A stretch of 64,000 nucleotides of DNA from Pycnopodia helianthoides (lineage: Eukaryota; Echinodermata; Asteroidea; Forcipulatida; Asteriidae). The first letter of the stretch is position 1, and every line of letters begins with the position of its first letter. The notes below the pieces were generated by a model. It had not been told where the DNA came from, ran no database searches, and saw only the letters and a program-made list of their open reading frames with translations. Both the position numbers and the translations under genes were made by a program. The stretch lies in assembly GCA_032158295.1 (NCBI GenBank), contig CM063263.1, positions 8,862,501 to 8,926,500 of the forward strand. Reading direction: 5' to 3'. Positions 47,001 through 59,000 of this stretch are shown one piece after another.

Positions 47001-50000
47001 TCCAACATCAAACGAAGCCCAGAGCCTAAGCCTAGAGTCTGAGAGTTTGGAAAAAGCCCAAAGAGTTGTTCCCTTTCAATTTGTTATATTTTTTAAATTG
47101 TATCTTTTCTAAAGTAATAGCACTTCTGACCAAAAAATAGTTTTTGTGAAGGTTTATCTGGTCAGCTTAAAGCATTTACAAAGTGTTACCATATAAAAAA
47201 CACAAGTATGACACACTGTTATTAAACAAGCATTCCTCTTTTTTTTTTTTTTTTTTTTCCAAAGCTGCCTCAACGAAAGCAGAGCCACACATAAGTTCAG
47301 CCTCCCCGGATCCTACCAAGTCTCCGTCAGCGTCAGTAACGATCTCCAACCCCAGCCCCTGATGGTCCTGTACCCCCAGTTCTTCCTGGTGCAAGAACAC
47401 GCCTTCGCCCTGGAGCTACAGACGCCCTCAGGGCTACCCCACGGGGCGGCGCTCAACAACCTCGGGGACCGCTGGGCGACGGACCTGCTGGTGTTTGAGG
47501 CGAGTTGTTACGGCTCTGACATCTGGTTCTACTTCGAGTACGGCGATGGGACCGTCGAGAAAGTCGTCGGTATGTTGGATTTGTTCGGAGCATATAAGGG
47601 TTCTGGAAACCATCAATATTCACAAGGTAAATTTATAGAGTTGTCTTTAATGAGTTGCTTATAGACCATGTTACCTTTGTTTACAGAGTGGTGACCTTGT
47701 ACATTCTAATGCGTTTCCTGACGGGCAAGATACTACACAGGCCAGATGGGAAAATTTACACTTTGTGTCATGATTTTCACGTAAACTCAAGACTTAAAAG
47801 TAACAGCTGTCAAAAGTAACAGCTGTACAGCTTTTGAGATGTCCCCCCTTTCTTCATATCAAAAGTCAACAAAAATTAGGCAGTGCAATCTCCATAAAAA
47901 CATAAGATTTGTTGTATTCTTCCATTGAGCTGTGTACAAGCTGTGCCTGTATGAAGTCCAGGCTCTGTGGCTCTGTGGCTCTTTTGTAAACATGTGATGA
48001 CACTGGTCACATGGTCTATACCGTTTCACTACTGAAAGATGACACTCTTCCTTCAACATGCTGCCATTACTTGTAGTTCTTTGATCTTAGTTGACCACCT
48101 TCAGATTTTGCTCTGCTTAAATTCGTTCCCAATCCCTGATTTTTTTGTGAACCATAAGTAGCACTTAAATAAAGAATAAGTAATAAGTACCTTTAGGCCC
48201 AGAGAAGTTGATCCTATTGTTTGAATTGATAACATTCTTCATTGTCAGTCCTTTGATTTTTCACAACCCCTCCCTCCCCAAAAACAAACATTCAAACACC
48301 AAAACAAAACAAAACAAAAACAAACAAATCAGTATAACTTTATTCATGGCAGACGTAAAGCCGTGTGTTGTGTAATGCGCATAATAGAACCCAGTACACT
48401 TATCGTTAAGAGAAGGGGTTCGCCCCGGTGTTCCTGGTTATATTGGCTGCATATTGCACCACAGCACGTTGTAAACCATTACATGGTGCTGTGTAAAGGA
48501 AAAAGGATCTCGTACTTCAAAACGAAGCTCCACATTATACCTTGCAGGAAAAATACTGAGCGCTTTGAGACGCCCATCGGACGTGATAATGCGCTATATA
48601 AGAACTGCATATTGTTATTATTATTATTATTATTATTCACAGAGGGTAACTACACAGTCGGCGTCAAAGCGGGTAACCAACTCGGCAACGAAACCTTTTA
48701 CCTGCCAGGGCCCTATTACGTCCAGGTTCCCCCTACCAATTTGAGGTGTGACAGCTCCGTCTTTGCGTATGCGTTCGGTAATGTGTCGCACCTGTCCGTC
48801 ACCGTGGACTCAGGAAGCCACCTGTTTTACAATTGGTCTATGGGTGACCAGACCGATTACATCGACGTGGGTAAGTTCAGCAGATTGGGGTCCCATTTTC
48901 ATAATGCTGTTAAGCGGACAAGTGGTGCTTAGCAAATTTTTTTGCTGAGCAAAAAAATAAGCAGGGAATCAGTCACAAACAATGTATACATAGTATTTTG
49001 GCTGGTTACCTGTTTCTGCTACAATAAGCAAGATTTTTCTATGCTAAGCGAAATTGAGCTAAAACTTCATTGGTATTAACTTTTCAGAAATGTACTGTAT
49101 TTAGTTCTGAAGAGTCTGAGAAGTCTGAGTATTCTAAATTATTGATAAAAATGTACATTTTTTTTCAGGCCCCTCTGTGGATCACATCTACCGTTCCTCG
49201 AGTTCGTTCACGGTGACAGTTGTCGCCTTCAACCGAGTTCAAGCACAGAAAACCGACTTCACGGTGTTCATTGAGATCCAGGTCCAGGGCGTGGAGCTCC
49301 TTGTGGTGGAGCAGCTGCACCAGACCTTCTCCCACATTGACTTTGAGGCGAAGACCATCACCGACGGTGCCCTGTGGTACCAGTGGGATATGGGCGATCA
49401 GAGAGAGCCCAAGACAATCAACGTGAATACCCTGTCGTATTTGTACACACTCCACGGCAGGTAGGACAAACTTAACAGTGTTGAGTAGTTTAGACCACTG
49501 CAGTGTTCTCCAAAGACCTTTTTTGTTGGGAGGGCGGTATGTCGTCTTCCGTTCGGCGCATGTCAATATGATATCACCGGTCTGTGAACTCCGTCAGTCT
49601 GAACACCGACGGTCACGATGATTGCAAGGGGGTTTTCGGGGAAGTCCCTGGCTCCCCGCTAAAAAGAGGCCCTGTTGAATTAGTACGGCAATGAGCTGGG
49701 CCGTCCCAATTTGAAAAATCATTTCAAGTTTCAAGATGATTGTTTAAAAGTAGTTCACTCAGATAAAAACAGATGAAGAGTTATATTGACATTACAACTC
49801 ACTAAATTATTTTTCTTGGACTGATTAGGATTCTTGTTGCCAGACTATTATACTTTGCATACTCCAATGTTGTTCGTAGGAGTATACAGCAAACTTTCAA
49901 GTAGAAAGTCCGAGCGGTTTAGAGCATCATACTCAAGTCATCAGAATGTGGGTTTATGACACTTGTGTTCTTGGGCAAGAAACTTAACTATAACTGCTTC

Positions 50001-53000
50001 TCATCTCTCAGTAGTAGGCATGTAACTGTGAGGGTAGAGATTCTTGATGAGCTAATTTTGCTGATGGTGCTGCATACTCCAAAGGAGTTGATGGTTTCAG
50101 GAATGCTTAACGCCGAATACAAATTTGGTAGTCACATTGTACGGCGCTTTGATACAATTATTAAAAAGCTCTTAATACATACCTTTTATGGTTTATCCTC
50201 AAATTTCTCTATGCCTTCTCTTCTATTCTCGGGTAAAGGTACTATGTAACTGTTGTTGCCGGCAACCGTGTCAGCAATGCAACCTCCCTCCCAGTAGAGT
50301 TGACCCTCCAGACGGCGATCAACAGCGTGACGATCAACTCGGGTAGTGCCACCCTGGTCAACCGGACGACACTGTTTGAGGCGTGGGTCTCCACAGGGAG
50401 CAACATGAATTTTGTCTGGGACTTCGGGGACGGAAGCGAGAGAGTGTACACGTCCTCTCTCAGCGTCCACCATAAGTATGACAGGTTAGTAGGATCCGAG
50501 GCTTTACATTATGAATGTATATAATATCATTCCATCACTGCAAGTAAATCGTAACTTGAATTGATCATGTCACCTCTTGGGTGGCATGGTTGGCTTATGC
50601 GTAAAGCGCTCGCCTCTCACCAGAGGGACCCTGGTTCGATACCTGGTTATTAAGGCCATATGTGAGTAGAGTTGTGCGTTTATTCTCTCCTATGCCACAA
50701 GGTTTTTTTTCTCCGGGGCCCTCTGGTTTTCCTCCCTCCAGGCAAATCAAACATATTCTTAACTCAGGCTGTGCTCTGAGGTCATATATGGGTCGATGTG
50801 GCTGGCTGCCAAGTGCGCGCTTGCATGCCTGTGGCTCGAACACGTTGTAGCTGTGCCCTTCACAATTTAGCTTCTCAGCTGTCGAGTAAAGAATGATTAG
50901 CCTCACAAATTATTATTATTTTAACATAAAAAAATTTCTTGCAAAAGCACTGTATCTCGGCACTGTTGCATTTGTGTGTACATTTGTGAAAGATACAGCC
51001 AGATATAGGATATTTTTTTCAGTTTCAAATACGTGTGTCTTTTAAAGACGGTTTTCAACTGTTTGAATTTGAACAAGCACTAAGTGAAGATTTATTTTTC
51101 GTTTGTATTATGGGTATTAAGTATTCTTCAATATTCAACAAGATATTTATCAGACTGAAAGTCAACATTTGAACAAAAATACAAGACCGCCGGACTTGTC
51201 CAGTCATGAGTTTACTGGCCCGATGCTAAGACCACTGGCCTCGGGCCTGCGATCCGGTGTTAATTTCGAGCCCTGCACAAATATTTTGTTGTACTTCCTC
51301 TTTCCCGATCAGAACGGGAGAGTTTTTCCTTCACCTTCAAGCGTCCAATTTAGTCAGCAACTCTTCCGCCTCCTCCAAGATCTTCGTCCTCACCACGATG
51401 TGCCATCCACCTGTTCTGGACATCGTAGGAGCTGACCCTAGAACGGTAAGTCTGCAAAGCCACCCCTCCAATTCTAGTTGTCTGTTTAGTATCCCAGAAA
51501 CACAGAAATAAGATTCCCAGCGCTGAATGAAGCCATGATAGTGTTGACAGCAGTTTGTAACAAATGTTGTGTACTCCAAAAAGGAATGTTGTGCACTCCG
51601 GAAACAAATGTTGTGTATTCTGCAAAAATTTCAGTCAAAAATCTCAAAAATTCCAAGTTTCTGATTGAGACCTAGCCAAATAGCATGGCAAATGTTATAT
51701 TACCCTGGGTTGATTCTTTGATTTAAAAAATTCTATCAATGACCACCTTAGCCAAGGGCTAATGTGGAAAATCAACAAACTAAGTTTTTCATTTGTGGGA
51801 TGGTGAAAAGTCTGTTAGGGACCATGGATAAATTAAGAACACGGCCGCCCGCGTGCAGACTCGTTCCAGAACGCGGTCGTTCCAAAATTGTCACGCGGCC
51901 GTCCCAAGATGGATTAAGTGCTCCAGTGATTTGTAGGTTCCCTCATTATCGAACTCTATTGTTGGTGCCTTTTGTTGTTCAGATTACGTGGACAAGGCAG
52001 CTCGTAAGAAGCCTACAAAGGAGTGAAGGATTAGTAGACTTTAATTGTAGTGGGAAAAAAACCTAGGGTTTATCTACCTAGTAAGCCGATTATAACTGCA
52101 CAATGGCATTTGGCCAACACCATTGTTCCTTTGTTATACAGTGAGTCTCCCTCAAGACCTGCGGTTGCAGGAGAATGCGTTCCACTGGGTTGGTTTTCTT
52201 TTGTTGGAGTTGTCACGTGATGGAACGCTGTGGGATGCGGCCGTTCCCGTGACATAATTTGTCCATGCTCCCTTATTCCTCTAACATGAGACATCTTCTA
52301 CACTTGATATTTTCTACACTCTTCTACTGTCGCCCATTTTCAAAGTTTCTCATTTTTGTACAATCTTAGCTTTGATTTTTGTCAATGAGAGAAGTGAAAT
52401 GAAAAAAATGATACAAACATAACCTCCTCACTTGCGATCAAAAGGCCAGTAACACCTTCACCAGTAACTCATTCCCTCCACGTTTCCATCCAAAAGGAGA
52501 TCTTGTCACCACTTACTCATTCCTCCACGTTTCCATCCAAAAGAACAGCCCTTCACCAGTTACTTATTCCCTCTACATTTCCATCCAAAAGGAGTCCCCT
52601 TCGCCACATACTTCTTCCCTCAATGTTTCCATCTGAAAGGAGAGCTCTTTACCAGTTACTTATTCCCTCCATGTTTCCATCCAAAAGGAGATCTTGTCAC
52701 CACTTACTCATTCCTCCACGTTTCCATCCAAAAGAACAGCCCTTCACCAGTTACTTATTCCCTCTACATTTCCATCCAAAAGGAGTCCCCTTCGCCACAT
52801 ACTTCTTCCCTCAATGTTTCCATCTGAAAGGAGAGCTCTTTACCAGTTACTTATTCCCTCCATGTTTCCATTCCAAAAGGAGATCCATTCCCAGGACATC
52901 CGCATCGAGGCAGAGGTTCAGATAGACTGTGAGGTCACCAACCTGGCTCTATACACCTGGATGCTCAAACATGCAGAAAATGGCAGCCTTGTTTACATCG

Positions 53001-56000
53001 ATCCTACCAGGGCGTCCTTGGACCAGCGCACCCTCTTCATTCCCAGACGTTACCTTCCATATGGATCCTATGTTTTCTCACTCGATGTAAGTGACGTGTT
53101 TTGACAGCTTTGCATAAAAAGTGAAAAGACTTAACTGTTTTTTTATAATTTATTATCAGGCACGTTATTTATCAGGATTTTTCCTAATTTCAAGATTTGA
53201 TAGTAGTATTGATTGATTGATTTATTGTTTTATTCCAAAAGGAACGTACCCCATTGCCCTGGGGGAGGGTTACAACAAAATTTTAAATATACAAATTGCA
53301 GTTTACATCATGACAGAGGAGTTAGCATATGCATCAATGTTAAACTAATTATTTAGAACATTGATTTCCTTTAACTTAGCAGACATACAAAAATATAAAT
53401 AATATTATTAGACACTTTAAGCGCTAATTTTCGTCAGTTTTGACAACACTCATGACACCACACATAAAGAAGTGTACAAGTGAAACAGAAGCAGTCAAGT
53501 GGAAATACATGAATAGAGAGAGAAGCAGAAAGCACACCGAACAAGCAAGGGGTAAATAATGGATAAGGAGACAAAGGAGGGGGGGGGGTTTGGAGGGAAG
53601 GGGGCTGAAAATTTACCTCTTCAGCAAGAGGACACCGCTGCCCACCTTTTCAATATTTGTGTGCACTCCCACCCTTGTTGATATTAATTGGGAATTTTTA
53701 ACGTGTTCTCAATTCAAGATTGAGCCAATTATATTAAAGCATCCTTTTCTTGCGTCACTATTAATTCAAAGGTCAGCATGAACGGAACCATCGTCTACTC
53801 CCAAGACAGCATCTCCATAGAGGTGACTAAAAGCCCGCTCGTTAGCATCATAAACGGTGGGACCAGACGCTTCTTCGGCATGGACATGGTCGCGACACTC
53901 AACGGTAGCTTCTCTTATGATCCAGACAATCCCCAAGATGACAATCTGAGGTACAAACATCTCTCTTACAATTACAGGCTTGAAAATTTACGCCGGTACG
54001 CTGGCCTGAGGCCAGTGAATTTAGTGTCGGGCCAGTAAACTCACTACTAAAAACGTCAAGCAGTCTTGTGCTCTTCAATTGAATAGAAATACCTAACTGT
54101 GTATTACATCTTTTCTTTTTATCAAGAAGATTATGCCAATGTCTTCTTATTTCTTGAATCGATATCAAGAATAAAGCTTAAAATTTCTCCAGCATTCTCT
54201 GATGTATTTTTTGATAATTGCCACTTCTAGTTTTTCGAAAATTCCACACTGACTTTCTTTAGAAAAAAAGTTTGTCTGTCTGTGTCATGTATTTCGTTTA
54301 TTGTTTAACTTTTGAGACACTAGTATCGCCTTATGTGCCTTTTTTCTCTTTCTTTTTGTCTTGGTTATGATCTACGTTTAAATGTAGTACTGAAAATAAA
54401 TAACCAGACAGCTATATTTATTGGTCCTTGCGTTTTCTTTGCTGGCATTTGGACAGTGGACTACTGTCGATGGAAATTTTTTTTCTTCTTTTTTTTAATG
54501 GCCTGACGTTTCGACCCTAGCAGAGTCTTTCTCAATGGCTAAATGACATCACAACACACTCACATTTATACAAGTGTATTAGTGCAGAAGGGGGTCTGGT
54601 GGAAAAGGAGTTTAAAAAAAAGTAGCAGAGTGCGGTCAGAAGAAATAAATTGATATGTATGATGATAATAGTTTAACTTCCCCCTCTCTACCCCCAGCTA
54701 CGCTTGGACGTGCCACCCAATAAACATCCCCACGGCTCCATGCTTCAACACCACCATGCTCTCGCTGGCCAACCAGACGTCCCTCCTTCCATCCGGTAAT
54801 GCTTCCATCGTCTTCGCCACGTCTTGGCTGCTGGGCAACGGCTCCAATTCCTTTGTCTTCACCCTGAGGGTCAGCAAGGAGGGCAGAGATGATGCCGAGT
54901 TCAACCAGGTCTTGACTCTTGTTGATGAGGAGGTTGCCGGGAAGAACTTACCGTAAGAACAATTAATTTACCACCATTTTTTTGTCGTTAAGAATGGTAG
55001 TGGCTCATGTTTTAAAATATTACACTTCCCCAGCATTTTCTATTGTTCACTTGTATGTAAATAGCATTATACCAAAAAAAATTTCTTAGTGTATATTTTT
55101 TATTAGTTATTAGTTTATCTCTTACTCAGTTGTCAAATATAAAATTTTGATCTCATGTACCTCAAAGGAAAGTAAGGCCGTGTTGGAATTAGTGGCCTTC
55201 ATACCCTTTTCTCTCCGCTCTTTAAAATAGGCTACTTATCGACTGCTACAAGTGCCAGGACGGTTTTGTCAACAGCAATGATCACCTGACGCTGGAAGCG
55301 GTGTGCACGGATTGCAGCGTGAATGTCACCTACACATGGGAGCTGTATGTCGTCCTGGATGGTACAACATTTGACAACACCGTTGATTTGATCTCAGGTA
55401 CGCTGTCGATCATTTGCAGAGGCATGATATTCTTAGTCTGATTAACAATTTTTGTTGCCGTCGGAAAAATCAGGAAAGTTGTGATTAAATAGCCTGAAAA
55501 GTCTTCTAAAGCCTACACCATGTGTACATATACATGCAGGTCAGCCAGCCCTTGTACTCGATAAAATATTTAAACTTTTTTTCTCCAAGGACCAAATATC
55601 ATGCCTGCATTTGGAGAATTGGCCAGTTTCTCAGCTCTGCTTCATGCTTCTTATCTGAACTTAAAAAAAAAAAAACGTGCCTTTTTGGTTAAACAGATCA
55701 GCGATGTATTCCAGGGGATGGCTCCTACGGCCAGTCTCTTGTGTCCAATGACAGCACTGGATTGGCACCGTCGTCCAGCCCCGAGGAAGACACTAATGTC
55801 ATTAGTCAGAGTAAGTTAATTTAACATATATTTATCAGTGGATTTTGATCAGTGGATTTTGATCAGTGTCATAATTAATGTCATATACCCTGTCAGCACA
55901 AAAACGTGCTAAGCACAGAAAATTTTGCTTGGCAGGAACAGGTTTTTCCGGGAAAAATAAACACGCAGTATGCTAACTCGCTTACCCCAAGCAGGGGTAG

Positions 56001-59000
56001 CTATTACCTGGGTCCAATTTCATAGAGCTGCTCAAGCAGAGAATTATGCTTAGCAACTTTCTGCTAAGCACAAACAAGCAGGATACCAGTCACAGATTGT
56101 ACATATGACGTGGTACTTTGGCTGGTAACCTTATTCCGTTAAGCAAAATTCTGTTGTGCTTAGCTACTTTTTGTGCTTAAGCAGCTCTATGAAATTGGGC
56201 CCTGGGAGTTTGCTTGGGTAAGTAATTCAAGTGTGCAAAAAGGTCAACCAAAGTTTTCCCAGGAGTTTCCTTCGAAATTCGTCTAGTGTTAAAAAGGGCA
56301 TTACATGCCATCACAATTCCAGTTTACTTTGAATGTCGTCGATTCTTATTTACGGTTCTTAGGTACTGTGACAAGTGGGACATCTACCCCGCAGAACAGC
56401 GTCAGCAATGTGATAAGTACAGGAATATTGACACCAGGCGGCACAGGAGAGAGGCACTGTCGATGGATCATCTCAGCCAAATACTTCGTCATCTTTCAAT
56501 GGAACCACCGGCAAGGGAAGCTACGGTGGCGTTGACCCTGGTGAGGGGGCGGGAAGCATCGGGGAAGGGAGTATTCTTGAAGGTGGTTACAGCGTTGTCG
56601 AGGAGACGGAAGGGAGTTTGACTGAAGATGTACTTAGTGGAACCGCAGATGCAGCCGAAGGGAGTTTTGTAGAAGACACAGTTGAAAGCCTTCCGGGAGG
56701 TACATCATTTGTTGAGGCCACTAATGCCTCTTTTGTTGAGGTCCTCGGAAACTTGTCGACTGAGGTAACTGTGACCATGGTAGCAGAAGCGGGTGTTAGC
56801 TTTGAAGAAGCCGGAGACAGTTTAGCTGAAACCGGAGACAGCTTTGAGGAATCAGGGGGAGGAGGAAGCGTAGTGGAAACTGGCAGTAGCTTTGAAGAAG
56901 CAGTCGGGAGCTTTGAAGAAGCTGCAGGAAGTTTTGAAGAAGCGGCAGGTAGCTTTGAAGAAGCCACTGGAAGCATTGTAGAAACAACAGGTAGCTTGGA
57001 TGAAGTTACTGGCAGCTTTGAAGAAGCTGTGGCCAGCGGGGATGCAGCAAATACTAGTCAAGGAGCAACGGCCCAAACAGGTACCAGCTTTGAAGAAGCA
57101 ACAGGCAGTATAGAGGAAACTGGCCAAACTACTGGTAGCCTTGCTGAAGCTGGAAACAGCTTTGAAGAAGCAACAGGAAGTCTTGACGAAGAAACTCCTG
57201 GTTCAGCTGTCTCTAATGAGACCCAGGGAGGTGTAGTGGAAGACACTGGAACTTCTGTCGTGGAGGACACTGGAACTTCCATTGTGGAGGACACTGGAAC
57301 TTCCTTCGTGGAAGACACTGGAACTTCCATCGTGGAGGTCACTGGAACCCCCATCGTGGAGGACACTGGAGCTTCCGTCGTGGAAGACACTGGAGCTTCT
57401 GCTGTGGAGGACACTGGAGCTTCCTTCGTAGAGGACACTGGATCTTCCCTCACAGAACTTTCAAATAGTACCCCAAGTAACCAAGGGGACAGTAACTATG
57501 AGGAAGCTCTGGACTCCAACACCGATGGACCTGTTGAAGACACCAACCAGCCTAGTCAGAATGCCAGCCAGAATGCCAGCCAAGGAGTTGGTGTAGGTGG
57601 TGGATCAAGCACTGGGGAAGACGTCCAAGATTATTATGAGGACAACAACCCGGAGGAATACTTGAGTGAGCTTTTTTTATGATTTATTGCTCATTTTGTG
57701 GCATCCTGTGATAGTTTCTCAAGCTATGTCCAATTGTTCTGCCCTCATTAAGCCTTCTTTCTTCAATCAGCAGTTGATATTTTGTTTGTATCGTTGCAAC
57801 AGTGCAAACATTTTCAATCTCGATTTGGCCAAAATGTAGCATCTTGCACGAAAATTCTCTGTGCAAAAATGTCATGTCTCGGCATGTAATTGTTTTATGT
57901 GTACATCCGGGCTATTTGAAACATTCTCCTTTAATGCCAGTTAAAGCACATGAGGACCAGTCAAAATTCTCTCCAAGTGGTTCTGCTGGCTAGTTCGGTG
58001 TTGAAAAGTGACCATATGTAATATGAACTAATTGACTAGTGAAAAAGTTGGGGGACTAGTGAAACGACAAGCTGACTGGTCCTGATGGATTGTCACTGAA
58101 AAACCAACCCTGTTAGAATGCATGAGTTGTGTATTGTGGCGCAGCAGGCACACAACTAACCGTACACAGGTGTGTACTGTGTAGATACATTCACCACATG
58201 GCATCATTTAACAGGCTGACATAGTTTATCGCTCAAAACCACAGTGGGTAATATTGATTTGGTCAGACAACAAGAGGGTTAAAGGTGCTAAACAGGATTG
58301 GTAAGGATAGAAAACATTGTTTAAGTTTAGTCTGGAAGCTTACCAATTATGAATTTCACACTAGAACCATTTTTGTCTAGGAAATATTTCCCTCTGAAAT
58401 GAAGTCATATTTGAGAAAACTGCACCTGAAAACCTTTAAAAAAAAATTCCAACAGCTGATTTCAGTTGATACAACCAAAATTAAGGACAATGTGTTCACA
58501 TGCTGAAAATTGTGTACGGTTTTTCACTCTTTTCTCCTGACTCGCACAACGGATTACGCCCAAATTTTCACAGGTTTGTTATTTCATTTATCACACACAA
58601 CATAAACACTGTTTGCAGCTACTTTGTCAACTCTACCAATTCTGTATAATACCTTTAATGTAGATATGAGACTGGTAATGTGGAGTCTTGTATTGAACTG
58701 ATTTTCCAATGCAAACAATTGATTCTTTTCCTGCAGGTTCTATGGAGGATCTGGATCCAAATCCTCGTAAGTCACTTTTTAATTCTTATTAATCCTTAAT
58801 CCCTTTTCCATTCAAATCAAAGTGTAAATTTTACTGAATATTATTTGGTTTTACCCTTACACCGATGCGTGTAAGCACTGTATACTCAGTATCCTCAAGT
58901 CTTGGAGTATCCTCAAGTCTTGTTAAAAACAAAAATCCACTGTCATTTTACTCGGATGGGATTCAAACCCATGACCTTTGCCATTCTAGAGCAGATGTCT

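Noticed and set aside
47572..47577. Alternative donor ggtatg ending exon 14 early
   Set aside because: Using it would delete the H-x-Y-x-x-x-G part of PKD repeat 12. Extending to the donor at 47627 restores the motif and keeps the same phase into exon 15.
52503..53104. Open frames of 136-140 codons through the 48-bp minisatellite
   Set aside because: The frame is open only because the unit lacks stops. PKD1/REJ similarity begins only at 52880, where a proper acceptor exists.
56587..57453. Antisense open frames of about 130 codons across exon 24
   Set aside because: They are Ser/Thr-rich shadows of the repetitive sense frame. No separate promoter, start context or domain is evident.
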